The notes: a model not told the origin generated them from the letters alone. 64,000 nt of DNA from an uncultured Oceanospirillaceae bacterium (GCA_937138495.1 CAKZPE010000036.1:1-64000), one strand, 5' to 3'; shown: positions 54,334 to 63,132, counted from the stretch's first letter. Made by a program: numbers and translations.

Positions 54334-56010
54334 ATGAAAATAATCCCTCTTGCCACACTGCTGAGCCTGAGCCTGTGTGCCAGCTCCAGCGCTGTTGCCG
54401 CTCCCCCTGCAGACTTGCTGATAACAAACGCTGTGGTGTATGCCGATAAACCTGCCAATACGCTTGCCGTGCAGGATGGCATCATTACTTACGTGGGTAA
54501 CTACAGTGCCGCCAAAAAATACCTGGGCCCCGATACCCACGTGCTGGACATGGAGGGGGCCATGGTGCTACCCGGTTTTATCGATAACCATAACCATGTA
54601 TTCGAAGCAGCATCTGAAGCCGGAGGCAGCTGTGAACTCAGCCCGCATGAAGGCCTGGAGGGGCAAGTCCGCTATCTGGAAGACTGTGCTGCCCAGGCAA
54701 CACCGGGGCAATGGCTGATTGGCTATGGCTTCATTCTGGAGCTGATTCTCAGCGAAGATAACCCGCAAACGCCGCTGGAACTGCTGGATGATATTTTTCC
54801 GGAACTACCGGTTATCTTTATGGAGCAAACCTCTCATTCCATGTGGGTAAACTCGGCAGCACTGGAACTGGCAGGGATAACCGCCAACTCCCCGGAACCA
54901 CAGGGAGGCAAATACCTGAAAGACCCGGACAGTGGCGAGCTTAACGGCATTCTGCTGGATAACGCCGGCGACATGGTGATGGAGCTGGCCTGGAACAGCC
55001 TGAATAATGTTTTTCAGCAGAGCTACGACGGCTTGCAGAACGGGCTGGCGGAAGCCGCCGCCCACGGTATCACCACCATTGGCGACGGCCGTATGTACTG
55101 GAAGCGCGGGTGGTATGAGATCTGGAAAGCAGCACAGGAAAAAGGAGAGCTAAGTGCCCGGGTATCACTGCGCCCGTGGATTTATCCGGAAGACGACCCC
55201 GCTGCCCAGCTCAGGTTTCTGAAATCGATTCAGTCCCGGGAACCGGACAGCCGCTTAATTGTGGATCAGGTAAAAATGTACAGCGACGGCATTCTGATCA
55301 ACGGTACCGCTAAGGTGATCGCCCCTTACAAGAACAGCTTCGTTAAAGACCTGCCCTACGGCCTGAATTACATTCCCCCGGAAGATATGAAGTTCTGGCT
55401 CAGTGAACTGAACAGGATCAGCTACGGGGCACACATTCATGCCATTGGTGACGGGGCAATCCGGGAGTCTCTGAATGCCGTTGAATATGCCCGTCAGCAA
55501 GGTTCTGAACAGGACTACAGCCTCACCCACGTGGAAATGATTCAGGATTCAGATATCAAACGTTTACGGCCCCTCAACGTGACCGCGGACTTTCAGGTCG
55601 GGTCTGATTACATTGTGGAACAGGACCACAGCTGGGCCGAGCCTTTCATCGGGAAAAAGCGCGCCCATTCCTTAATGCGTTTACGGCCGGTATTCGACAG
55701 CGGTGCTAACCTCACCCTGAGCAGCGACTGGAACGTCAATGACATCAACCCGCTGGTTGGCATCGCTAACAGCCTGAGCATGAAAAAGACCGGCCTGCCA
55801 AACATTGAAGCCGCCATTGATGCCTACACCCTTAATCCGGCCATTAGCCTGGGCCTGGACGATATTACCGGCAGTATTACCGTCGGAAAATCTGCCGATC
55901 TGGTGGTGCTGGCTGAGGATATAACCCGCTTAGACGCCGGTAAAATAGCCGAGACTGAAATCCTGATGACAATACTGCAAGGTGAAATCGTCTACGATTC
56001 AGAACAGTAA
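54334..56010 (+). CDS. Exported amidohydrolase, YtcJ-like, second copy
   Basis: A 558-residue metal-dependent hydrolase with a signal peptide (about 1-25, SSAVAAPPA). MVLPGFIDNHNHVFEAASEAG gives the HxH metal ligands; YGAHIHAIGDGAI and LSSDWNVNDINP provide others, and the C-terminal GKSADLVVLAED is typical. It is clearly related in layout to the amidohydrolase at 10922-12661, but the two differ in detail. A LysR gene ends two bases from its stop, convergent. Substrate unknown. Confidence 0.85.
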   Translation: MKIIPLATLLSLSLCASSSAVAAPPADLLITNAVVYADKPANTLAVQDGIITYVGNYSAAKKYLGPDTHVLDMEGAMVLPGFIDNHNHVFEAASEAGGSCELSPHEGLEGQVRYLEDCAAQATPGQWLIGYGFILELILSEDNPQTPLELLDDIFPELPVIFMEQTSHSMWVNSAALELAGITANSPEPQGGKYLKDPDSGELNGILLDNAGDMVMELAWNSLNNVFQQSYDGLQNGLAEAAAHGITTIGDGRMYWKRGWYEIWKAAQEKGELSARVSLRPWIYPEDDPAAQLRFLKSIQSREPDSRLIVDQVKMYSDGILINGTAKVIAPYKNSFVKDLPYGLNYIPPEDMKFWLSELNRISYGAHIHAIGDGAIRESLNAVEYARQQGSEQDYSLTHVEMIQDSDIKRLRPLNVTADFQVGSDYIVEQDHSWAEPFIGKKRAHSLMRLRPVFDSGANLTLSSDWNVNDINPLVGIANSLSMKKTGLPNIEAAIDAYTLNPAISLGLDDITGSITVGKSADLVVLAEDITRLDAGKIAETEILMTILQGEIVYDSEQ

Positions 56011-56011
56011 C

Positions 56012-56905
56012 CTACCCGCTAAAGCCGTGCTGGAGTTGCAGCGCGGCAATTAACCGGCGGCCTTTTTCGCTCATTTGCAAAGCCGGCTGCCAAAGCAGCT
56101 CTACCCGCCGGGGAATGCGCTGCTGTTCAAAATCCGTTGTCAGTACAACCAGCGAACCATCCGTCAGCGCTTCAGTAATCATCGTTTCGGGTAACACGGC
56201 AAATCCCGCGCAGTTTCTGAGCAAGGCCACTAACACCGCCAGTTCCGAAAAAATTCCGTAAGCCGCGCTATAGCTCACCTTATTCGCACCGGCGATATTC
56301 TCTGTCACATTTTCCCGGGTCCAGATCAATTCCCGAAAATGATTCAGATCAGCAGTGGTTACACAATCAGTCTGTGCCAGCGGATGCCCGGCAGCGCATA
56401 CCAGCACTTCGTCATAGCAACCCAGCCGGCAATATCCTAAATCACAGTGGTGTAAAACATCGCTTTCCGACAGCAGCGCTATATCCAGCGTCTGCGCTTG
56501 CAGCATATCCATCAGGCTGTCGGCATCATACGCCGACACTTCCAGATTCAGGGCGGAGTCCTGCAACATACTGGCCAGTGCAGGCTGCAGTGCCAGCTGC
56601 GGAATATAATTATCCACTCCCAGACGAAGCGTTACCGGCTCTTCAGCCGACATTGCCTGCGCACAGGTGGCTAACTTTTCTGCCTGACTGACGGTATGAA
56701 TGATCATCGGCAGAATCACTTCGCCTTCACAGCTTAGCCCCAGAGAGTTACCGGTGCGTTCGAACAGCGTCACCCCTAAATCAATCTCAAGATCTGAGAT
56801 CCACTGACTGACCTGCGACTGATGCTTGCCCAGCGCCCGGGCAGCCGCCGATACCGACCCCAGTTCGTTGGTCAGCACTATGGCTTTCAGGTGTAAGGTA
56901 TTCAT
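56012..56905 (-). CDS. LysR-family transcriptional regulator
   Basis: A 297-residue LysR regulator. The HTH is IVLTNELGSVSAAARALGKHQSQVSQW; the effector domain begins about residue 90 with EPVTLRLGVDNYI. It lies tail-to-tail with the amidohydrolase gene, unlike the divergent pair at 12.7 kb, so its target is less certain; a role in autoregulation or in the cupin gene is possible. Confidence 0.9.
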   Translation of the reverse strand: MNTLHLKAIVLTNELGSVSAAARALGKHQSQVSQWISDLEIDLGVTLFERTGNSLGLSCEGEVILPMIIHTVSQAEKLATCAQAMSAEEPVTLRLGVDNYIPQLALQPALASMLQDSALNLEVSAYDADSLMDMLQAQTLDIALLSESDVLHHCDLGYCRLGCYDEVLVCAAGHPLAQTDCVTTADLNHFRELIWTRENVTENIAGANKVSYSAAYGIFSELAVLVALLRNCAGFAVLPETMITEALTDGSLVVLTTDFEQQRIPRRVELLWQPALQMSEKGRRLIAALQLQHGFSG

Positions 56906-57062
56906 AAGGCAGTTACTTTTTCCGGAAAATAATCAAAGCAAGGATGTGCTTCAGAATATCAGAAGCGATCAGACCTGTACGGTAAACCCCAGGAAAGCGG
57001 CAAAGATAAGCCAGCAGAAAAGCAGCAGAAAAAGGAGGTCGAAGAGGAGGCAGAAAAAGAGC

Positions 57063-57091
57063 TTAAAAAGAGGAGGCGCACTGCGCCTCCT
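57063..57091 (-). terminator. Rho-independent terminator of the cupin gene
   Basis: AGGAGGCGC (57071-57079) and GCGCCTCCT (57083-57091) form a perfect nine-base stem with a three-base loop; on the minus strand CTTTTT follows. The plus strand to its left (57004-57078) is almost entirely purine. Confidence 0.85.
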
Positions 57092-57099
57092 GAAAACGG

Positions 57100-57462
57100 T
57101 TACGCGCCGTAAATTACATATACTTTGCGCAGGGTTTCGTGCACCGTCCAGTTGCCACACCAGCCAACCGGGAATACCGCACTGGAGCCGGCAGTCAGTT
57201 CAACGGCTTCACCGCCGTCTTCTACAACCGTCATACGGCCAGACAATACATAAATCACTTCACCACGGGTTATAAACTCCCAGCGGGACTCACCCGGCTC
57301 ACATTCCCAGGTGCCAGACTTAATATTCTGTTCTTCCGTATTAAAAAACACCTGGCTACGGGTAGTGATATCTCCGGAAAGCGGCTCAGCGGTTGGCTGT
57401 GCCAGTGGGGCTTCATTCAGCTGATCCGCCGGGATTTCCGCCGCACGATAAGTAATGGTCAT
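57100..57462 (-). CDS. Cupin-domain protein (DUF861 type)
   Basis: A 120-residue single-domain cupin. GTWECEPGESRWEFITRGEVIYVLSG and EDGGEAVELTAGSSAVFPVGWCGNWTVHE are the cupin motif pair typical of the (S)-ureidoglycine aminohydrolase-like / DUF861 group. A Glu-rich first motif is kept but classical metal His residues are partly replaced. Substrate unknown. The gene stands alone, with its own terminator. Confidence 0.85.
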   Translation of the reverse strand: MTITYRAAEIPADQLNEAPLAQPTAEPLSGDITTRSQVFFNTEEQNIKSGTWECEPGESRWEFITRGEVIYVLSGRMTVVEDGGEAVELTAGSSAVFPVGWCGNWTVHETLRKVYVIYGA

Positions 57463-57577
57463 TTTGCAGGTTCCTGTTATTCAATGGTTTCCTGCAAAAT
57501 ATCATCATGGCCAATACAGAATTTGCTTGTTTGCGGCAGCCGTACGTCAGAACAGTAAGAAAGCTGGCTGATCAGTC

Positions 57578-57611
57578 AAAAAGGCGCCGGAGTTGCCTCA
57601 GACGCCTTTTT
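57578..57611. terminator. Terminator after the tandem secreted-protein genes
   Basis: AAAAAGGCG (57578-57586) pairs with CGCCTTTTT (57603-57611), loop 16 bases. Works on the minus strand for the gene at 57622. Confidence 0.8.
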
Positions 57612-57621
57612 AATCAACCCG

Positions 57622-57975
57622 CTATAAACTTCGCTCAAAGAAGATTTCCCGCAGCCCCTGAATTCGCGCACGGCTGAACAGATCTTCTGCCAGCGCATGG
57701 GGTAAGGTAAGCCGGTCACCCTGCTCACTCAGCGCGATGGGTTGTAAGTCTTTATAGCGCAGGGATTTAACCCGGTACTGCGCCATATCTTTTGCCGATA
57801 TATCAATCAGCACCAGCGGATAACACTCCGTGGCTCTGCAAATATAATCTGACCCGGTAACCGCCTGGGACCCAATCTTCACTCCCTTCCAGGCAACACC
57901 TTTTTTAACCGAATAGTCTGTACCGGCCTGTACTGACCCGGCTATCAGAACCAGTACTAAAAGACAGTAACGCAT
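57622..57975 (-). CDS. Small secreted protein, tandem paralogue 2
   Basis: A 117-residue exported protein: signal peptide about 1-18 (ending VQAGTDY) and mature part beginning YSVKKGVAWKGVKIG. Two Cys (SDYICRATECYP) are placed for a disulfide. The C-terminal half reads GDRLTLPHALAEDLFSRAR. It is about half identical to the neighbour at 58062-58415, so the two arose by tandem duplication. The ATG at 57975 is preferred over a GTG one codon before, with AGGA upstream. Function unknown. Confidence 0.7.
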   Translation of the reverse strand: MRYCLLVLVLIAGSVQAGTDYSVKKGVAWKGVKIGSQAVTGSDYICRATECYPLVLIDISAKDMAQYRVKSLRYKDLQPIALSEQGDRLTLPHALAEDLFSRARIQGLREIFFERSL

Positions 57976-58061
57976 CACAATTCCTCCACGTCTTTATCTG
58001 ACTGAAACCGGTATACGCAGCAAAGCAACATACGGTTCAGCACAGAACATCCGGCTACTGC

Positions 58062-58415
58062 TCAGTTAGAATCCGCAAACTTAGCCCGCTGAACACGTTC
58101 CCGGCTACGCTTAAACAGCACATCAGCAAGATCTTCCGGCAGAACAATCCGGTCACCACGGGTACCGGTTGCCACTTTTTCCAGCGCACTGTATTTCAGC
58201 GAATCCAGTTTATAGTGCTGCATCAGCTGGCGGGACACCGTGATGTTCTTAAACAGCGGATAACATTCATAATTACGACAGATATGATCTGCCCCGGACG
58301 GTGAAGATGCCCCTATTTTCACCCCTTTCCAGTTAATGCCTTTTTTAACGGTGTAGTCAGCACCGGCATTGGCCAGACCGGCTACCAGAGCCAGTATCAG
58401 AAAACTGTAACGCAT
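58062..58415 (-). CDS. Small secreted protein, tandem paralogue 1
   Basis: A 117-residue exported protein: signal peptide about 1-17 (ending ANAGADY), then YTVKKGINWKGVKIGASS, the Cys pair in ADHICRNYECYPL and GDRIVLPEDLADVLFKRSR. GGAGGTGATTT is a strong ribosome site. It shares the layout, spacing of Cys and C-terminal motif with the downstream copy 86 bases away. The family is not recognised; the size and disulfide suggest a periplasmic protein. Confidence 0.72.
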   Translation of the reverse strand: MRYSFLILALVAGLANAGADYTVKKGINWKGVKIGASSPSGADHICRNYECYPLFKNITVSRQLMQHYKLDSLKYSALEKVATGTRGDRIVLPEDLADVLFKRSRERVQRAKFADSN

Positions 58416-58633
58416 AAATCACCTCCACAAAAAAATGTGTTTCGAGCGTGTAGCACATGGTTTTCTAGACAGTAGAGATCTGTAAACGTTCGGGATGGCA
58501 ACGGAACAAAGCGCTATAAGGATAGTCCCGGCATAGCCCTGCAGGACAAAGAGAAGTGAACAGGCATCGTACAAATAAATGATTAAAAACTAACGAAATC
58601 AGAAGGTCAGGCTGCCTGCTGCCAAATTTCAGG

Positions 58634-58662
58634 CAAAAAAAAGCAGATCCTGAGATCTGCTT
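58634..58662 (-). terminator. Rho-independent terminator of the cold-shock gene
   Basis: AAGCAGATC (58641-58649) and GATCTGCTT (58654-58662); on the minus strand the hairpin is followed by a run of T (58640-58635). Confidence 0.9.
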
Positions 58663-58686
58663 TCTATTCAAGCGAAAAATGCGTTA

Positions 58687-58893
58687 TTAGATAACAACGA
58701 TGTTTTCAGCTTGTGGGCCTTTCTGGCCGCTAGTAACAGTGAATTCAACTTGCTGGCCTTCAGCCAGAGTTTTGAAACCTGAACCCTGGATTGCGCTGAA
58801 GTGAGCGAAAACGTCTGGGCCAGATTCTTGCTCGATGAAACCAAAACCTTTAGTTTCGTTGAACCACTTAACAGTACCGGTAGTTTTAGACAT
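58687..58893 (-). CDS. Cold-shock domain protein, CspA family
   Basis: A 68-residue single-strand nucleic-acid-binding protein and RNA chaperone. RNP1 KGFGFIEQ and RNP2 DVFAHFSAI are intact, and [15 protein letters not shown] and AENIVVI frame the five-stranded barrel. It is probably one of several paralogues. A long A+T-rich leader precedes it, as in cold-induced members, but cold control is not shown here. Confidence 0.95.
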   Translation of the reverse strand: MSKTTGTVKWFNETKGFGFIEQESGPDVFAHFSAIQGSGFKTLAEGQQVEFTVTSGQKGPQAENIVVI

Positions 58894-59302
58894 AATAAAT
58901 ATCCTGAATTTTAAATTTAATTTGTGCCCACATTAACAGGCGATAATCGCATAAAAAATAGACTGAAACTTAAAAACTGCAGGACCAGGCTTACGAATAA
59001 AACTGCGAAATGTAGATTTGTAAATAAAAGACTTCTTTCTAGCTGCGGCAAACTGTATAGATCTCGATCCGCTTTGTCCAGTAGTTTTTCAGTAAAATTT
59101 CATAAAATTTTCTATACAAACAACTACCTATAGCGTCAGCCTTACCTGACACAGCTCACCAGCAGAAAAATCACAAAATCAGCCTCTCTCACATTCGAAA
59201 CAAATTCACGTCAATAAGCGACAATTAACTGTTTTTTAACGTTTTTTATAAACAATTTATTTAAATGTTCTTTAACAGTTTTTGCAGCGGCACCTATGAA
59301 CG
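58894..59302. other. A+T-rich region upstream of the cold-shock gene
   Basis: This 409-base stretch holds the presumed long 5' leader and promoter of the cold-shock gene on the minus strand. I see no conserved cold box or terminator with confidence. A plus-strand frame at 58924-59133 is not supported. Confidence 0.4.
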
Positions 59303-60214
59303 CTATCCCGGCCCGTTTTTCAGCGCTTGCTGATAACGCGCGGCAAAATGTTCCTTCAGCCAGGCCATCAGTACCCTGACCCGGTGTAACTGATGCCGCA
59401 ACGGCGGACACACCAATGTGAGCTGGGTGTCTTCAGACCACGCCGGTAATACCTCTGTCAGCCTGCCTTGCTGTAAATCTGCCTGTACATACACATCCGC
59501 CAGCCGGGTAACCCCTAATCCGGCCAGCGCTGCCTGCCGCATGACCCGGCCACTGGTGACTTTAATGCCCTCCGCAACATGAACCGTTTTGCGCTCGCGG
59601 CCCTTGCTGAGCGTCCAGGTATCTACACTGCCGCGTATTAATGGCAGCGTCTTCAGATCATCCGGTTCAGCAATCTCATGGTTCGCTTCAATAAAGTCCG
59701 GGCTGGCCACATAACGGGTGGTAACTGAATGAAGCCTGCGGGCGATCAGCGATGAATCCGGCAGCTCTCCCATGCGCATCACCAGATCATAATGACTGGC
59801 GATAAGATCCACATGGATACTGGAAAAATCCAGATCTACCCGGATGCCCGGATGCTGGCGCTGAAATTTAATGATCAGCGGCGCGAGAATATCCTCCCCC
59901 ACCGGCCCGCCAACAGCATTCATTCTGATTTCGCCTTTGAGTTCATCGGTAGACTGGCTGGCCCACTCGGCGGCAGCGTCCAGCTGCTGCATAGCAATTT
60001 TGCAACGTTCGTAATAGCCCTGCCCGATCTCCGTCAGCCTTAGCTGCCGGGTAGTGCGGTACAACAGCTGCACACGCAACGCCGCTTCTAACTCGGTGAC
60101 CAGCTGGCTCAGGTTTGCCTTGGAAAACCCGGACACCTCAGCGGCAGCGGTAAAGCCACCATGTTCAGCCACATACAAAAAGGCGCGTATCCCCCGCCAG
60201 GAAATATTGTTCAT
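59303..60214 (-). CDS. LysR-family transcriptional regulator
   Basis: A 303-residue LysR regulator of the CrgA-like group. HTH: FLYVAEHGGFTAAAEVSGFSKANLSQLVTELE; the effector domain starts about residue 90 with GEIRMNAVGGPVGED. The ATG at 60214 is used; a TTG three codons earlier is open. It is divergent from the SDR gene across 99 bases, its likely target. Confidence 0.9.
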   Translation of the reverse strand: MNNISWRGIRAFLYVAEHGGFTAAAEVSGFSKANLSQLVTELEAALRVQLLYRTTRQLRLTEIGQGYYERCKIAMQQLDAAAEWASQSTDELKGEIRMNAVGGPVGEDILAPLIIKFQRQHPGIRVDLDFSSIHVDLIASHYDLVMRMGELPDSSLIARRLHSVTTRYVASPDFIEANHEIAEPDDLKTLPLIRGSVDTWTLSKGRERKTVHVAEGIKVTSGRVMRQAALAGLGVTRLADVYVQADLQQGRLTEVLPAWSEDTQLTLVCPPLRHQLHRVRVLMAWLKEHFAARYQQALKNGPG

Positions 60215-60313
60215 ATAAACCAAACAATGTTTTCAGATTAGTGATGTTTATCACACTAATACCAACGCCTACCATGTGCAACATCCAACGACATTCACAC
60301 GAGAGACACCCAC

Positions 60314-61036
60314 ATGACTCACTCACTGGTAGTTATCACAGGCGCAAGCTCAGGTATTGGCGCAGCCATGGCAAAACACTTTTCTGCGGCCGGCCACCCG
60401 CTGCTGCTGGTTGCCCGCCGTATCGACAAACTGGAAGCACTGGCGCTGCCGAATGCCCTGTGCCGCCAGGTAGACATGATCGACGCTGCTGCATTCCGCG
60501 CGGCAGTTAATGAAGCCGAAGCCATTCACGGCCCGGTGGACTGTCTGATCAACAACGCCGGCTTAATGTTGCTGGGCCAGATCGACACCCAGGATCCGCA
60601 GGAATGGCAACGCATGTACGACATCAACGTGCTGGCACTGCTGAACAGCATGCAGGCTGTATTAGGGGATATGAAGGCCCGTAACGGCGGCACCATCATT
60701 AACGTCAGCTCCATTGCCGGTAAGAAGTCCTTCCCGAACCATGCCGCTTACGTAGGCACTAAGTTTGCCGTATCCGCCATGAGCGAAAACATCCGTGAAG
60801 AAGTGGCCGACAGCAACGTACGCATTATGAGCATCTGCCCGGGCGCTGTGGAAACCGAATTGCTGGGCCATACCACCTCACAGGAAATCATCGATGGCTA
60901 TGAAGACTGGAAACAGGCCATGGGCGGTGTACTGGTTACCGACGATATCGCCCGCACAGCAGCCTTCATGTATGCCCAGCCACAGGGCGTAAACATCCGC
61001 GACGTGGTAATTACTGCCACCCGCCAGCAGCCTTAA
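60314..61036 (+). CDS. Short-chain dehydrogenase/reductase
   Basis: NAD(P)-dependent oxidoreductase of 240 residues. The cofactor loop is TGASSGIGAAMAKHF (residues 9-23), NNAG lies near 84, the catalytic Ser in INVSSIAG and Tyr/Lys in AAYVGTKFAVSAM. The pattern is that of the classical SDR group that includes YdfG-like and clavulanate-type enzymes. The substrate is unknown; the divergent LysR suggests inducible expression. Confidence 0.9.
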   Translation: MTHSLVVITGASSGIGAAMAKHFSAAGHPLLLVARRIDKLEALALPNALCRQVDMIDAAAFRAAVNEAEAIHGPVDCLINNAGLMLLGQIDTQDPQEWQRMYDINVLALLNSMQAVLGDMKARNGGTIINVSSIAGKKSFPNHAAYVGTKFAVSAMSENIREEVADSNVRIMSICPGAVETELLGHTTSQEIIDGYEDWKQAMGGVLVTDDIARTAAFMYAQPQGVNIRDVVITATRQQP

Positions 61037-61069
61037 CCGGTTATCGAGACTCTCAGTATTCAGGCATAA

Positions 61070-61100
61070 AAAAACAGCAGGCGTACCGTCTGCTGTTTTT
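61070..61100. terminator. Bidirectional terminator after the SDR gene
   Basis: AAAAACAGCAG (61070-61080) and CTGCTGTTTTT (61090-61100), perfect 11-base stem with a nine-base loop. Serves the convergent gene at 61138 too. Confidence 0.93.
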
Positions 61101-61137
61101 AGCAATGCAAAGGAAAGACCTGCAAACTGAACTGGCC

Positions 61138-61461
61138 TTACTCAGATAAATTTACCCGTTTGCCCTGTCGCACCCAGGCAGGCTGATCAAAAAACTCAAA
61201 ATCGCCCTTCTCCTGTGCTTCTTCCATACGCTGTTGATAACGTTCATCCAGGGTCATCCCGAATGCAGACATATGCTGACGCGCAATAATCGCTTCAAGA
61301 TCCTCATGCGTGACCACCTCGGTGATCACACCAGCCTCCATGAAAGCTTTAATGCCAGCGTTATCCGCCTCATCCGCCACACCGGTATCCCTGACGGACA
61401 TATAAAATCGCATTAAACGCAGCTCCAGTGCCGCGATGTAATTTGTTCTTTGGTTATTCAT
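61138..61461 (-). CDS. Hypothetical cytosolic protein
   Basis: A 107-residue charged protein with no signal or membrane helix. It begins MNNQRTNYIAALELRLMRF, has a helical middle with THEDLEAIIARQHMSAFGM, and ends WVRQGKRVNLSE. Not recognised. The start at 61461 is preferred; the frame extends 16 codons further without a ribosome site. It lies 79 bases after the NTPase gene on the same strand. Confidence 0.55.
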   Translation of the reverse strand: MNNQRTNYIAALELRLMRFYMSVRDTGVADEADNAGIKAFMEAGVITEVVTHEDLEAIIARQHMSAFGMTLDERYQQRMEEAQEKGDFEFFDQPAWVRQGKRVNLSE

Positions 61462-61540
61462 GAAGAACCTTTTGTGAAACCCTTTTCTGTGCAGAATACA
61501 ACAATACAATACTGATGTTGATCCGGTGGCGATATACGTT

Positions 61541-62065
61541 TTATCTCACATGCTTTTCTACAAAACGGTTTAACTCAGACACCGAGCGGATCACATGCAG
61601 CGACTTATTCCCTGAGAGCGCCTCTATTCTTTGCAGAAAATCATCATTCCAGAACTTCGGACAGAGACGTAACACCCGATAGCTTTGCAATGTTCCCTGT
61701 AATACTGAACTGCCCTCCGGCCAGCCTTCAGGCTTTTTGAAAACGCTTTTCAGGAGCCGCTTAGTCACCAGCCAATAGGTCACAAAATACGGTAACTCGA
61801 TATAAATCAGCGTATCCGCTTCTTCCAACCGCCGGTTAAAAGATCCCAGCGCATTCAGCGGAGCAAAACCCTCAATGATCCATTCATCTGATGCAAGAAT
61901 ACGCTCGTGAGCCGCTTCGTAAGACGCACGGTCAGTTTCCTGGCCGTCTGGCTGATACAAAATTGAATCAACCGCATACAGCTTGATACCGGTAACCGCC
62001 GCCAGCTGCTTACTTAACGTGGACTTCCCATTGCCGGGCTTACCAAATACAGCCACCTTCTTCAT
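61541..62065 (-). CDS. P-loop NTPase, adenylate-kinase-like (topology-modulation type)
   Basis: A 174-residue nucleoside/adenylate-kinase-like protein. The Walker A is VAVFGKPGNGKSTLSKQLA (residues 4-22); LYAVDSILYQPDG and EWIIEGFAPLNALGSFNRRLEEADTLIYIELP give the Walker B and substrate region, as in the FlaR/topology-modulation family. The real substrate is unknown. AAGGAGG is six bases before the start. It lies just after an attenuator with an Ile-rich leader peptide, a surprising context for this family. Confidence 0.82.
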   Translation of the reverse strand: MKKVAVFGKPGNGKSTLSKQLAAVTGIKLYAVDSILYQPDGQETDRASYEAAHERILASDEWIIEGFAPLNALGSFNRRLEEADTLIYIELPYFVTYWLVTKRLLKSVFKKPEGWPEGSSVLQGTLQSYRVLRLCPKFWNDDFLQRIEALSGNKSLHVIRSVSELNRFVEKHVR

Positions 62066-62100
62066 ATTAGCGCCTCCTTACAGGACGTTTTCCCCGGAGG

Positions 62101-62185
62101 CAAAAACAAAAAACCCGCCTCTGGGGCAGGTTTAATAAATGTTCACGCATCACAAAACCCACCATTCCTATGGAATGATGATAAT
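62101..62185 (-). promoter_or_regulatory. Second isoleucine attenuator, upstream of the NTPase gene
   Basis: After four Ile codons (62185-62174), CATTCC (62177-62172) and GGAATG (62168-62163) form the protector hairpin. GGTGGG (62163-62158) may pair with CCTGCC (62130-62125) as antiterminator. AAACCTGCC (62133-62125) and GGCGGGTTT (62119-62111), five-base loop, are the terminator with a long T-tail to 62102. Arms, loop size and spacing nearly equal those before ilvA at 22153-22237. Confidence 0.75.
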
Positions 62186-62218
62186 TCGTGCGTTCTGATG
62201 CGTAAGGTAAGTAGTCAT
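62168..62218 (-). CDS. Isoleucine-rich leader peptide of the second attenuator
   Basis: A 16-codon frame, MTTYLTHQNARIIIIP and TAG, with CAGGATAACCCC as ribosome site before ATG. It resembles the ilvA leader (both have Thr-His then Gln-Asn then an Ile run). Too short for routine ORF finding. A TTGACA lies 35 bases before the ATG, at the same distance as a TTGACG before the ilvA leader. Confidence 0.75.
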   Translation of the reverse strand: MTTYLTHQNARIIIIP

Positions 62219-62305
62219 GGGGTTATCCTGATAGAGAGTCCGATATATGTCAACGGGCTCTTAAACCACCGGGCAGCTCAGGCATCTCCTCCTTCAGGCT
62301 AAAAA

Positions 62306-62881
62306 CTAAGCAGGCTTCTCACCACGGCCAAGGGCTTCCATAAATTTAGTAAACCGCCGCTGTCGGGTGTCAGCTTTCTTAGCGCTGGTTAACCCATAAG
62401 CAATGACATAACGGCTCGACTTTGTAAGGGTGCCATAAAAGGCTTTCACCTCCGGCTGGCTTTCCAGCGCTTCCAGAAAATCCGCCGGCACCTCCATCTC
62501 ACTGGCCGTATACGCATTCTCCCACCGGCCATCCGCCTGCGCAGCACGCACCTGCACCAGCCCCGGCTCCATCATCCGCCCCTCGCTGATCAACCGCTCC
62601 ACATGCGCCCGGTTCCTTTTCGACCAGCCGCTGCGCGGTTTACGGGGCGTAATCCGCTGCACATACGCCTGCTCATCAATGGACTTCTTCACCCCATCGA
62701 TCCAACCCCAGCAAAGCGATTCAACCACTACATCATCCCAGGTGACACTGGGAATGCCGGACTGCTTCTTGAAGATCTTCACCCACAACTCAGTTTCAGT
62801 GGCGTGGTTCGCTTTAAGCCACTGGGCAAGGGCTTCTCGTGCTTCGAAGGTTAAGGTGTTTGATGAAGTGGGTTGGGGCAT
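62306..62881 (-). CDS. YdeI/OmdA-family protein
   Basis: A 191-residue cytosolic protein of the YdeI (bacteriocin-protection, OmpD-associated) family. LTFEAREALAQWLKANHATETELWVKIFK, SLCWGWIDGVKKSIDEQAYVQRITPRKPRSGWSKRN and the C-terminal ALESQPEVKAFYGTLTKSSR are characteristic. The function is poorly known. The gene ends close to the second attenuator, which lies between it and the NTPase gene. Confidence 0.88.
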   Translation of the reverse strand: MPQPTSSNTLTFEAREALAQWLKANHATETELWVKIFKKQSGIPSVTWDDVVVESLCWGWIDGVKKSIDEQAYVQRITPRKPRSGWSKRNRAHVERLISEGRMMEPGLVQVRAAQADGRWENAYTASEMEVPADFLEALESQPEVKAFYGTLTKSSRYVIAYGLTSAKKADTRQRRFTKFMEALGRGEKPA

Positions 62882-63132
62882 AACACTGAGGTCTCTTGGG
62901 TATAACGGTTGAATAGCAAAGCCATTTAAGCAAGAATTTATCTTTTAGAAGCGGTCATTAGCCTTGGTGGCTTAAAGGCACAAGGTAAGAACAGCCCCTA
63001 TTACTCGCCTGCCCATAACTCGCTTACATTCAGACTGACGTATTAAAGAATCCGCTCAAAAATAGAAACTGCTTAATTATAAATACGTTTGAATCAAGCT
63101 TATTTATCTAAAGGCGTCAGAATAATCACCCA

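Noticed and set aside
56969-57160. Hydrophobic 63-residue minus-strand frame
   Set aside because: Starts inside the cupin gene, passes through its terminator and gets its hydrophobic residues from the polypyrimidine strand; no start with a ribosome site.
58924-59133. 69-codon plus-strand frame upstream of the cold-shock gene
   Set aside because: Starts with GTG without ribosome site in an A+T-rich leader region; basic low-complexity product.
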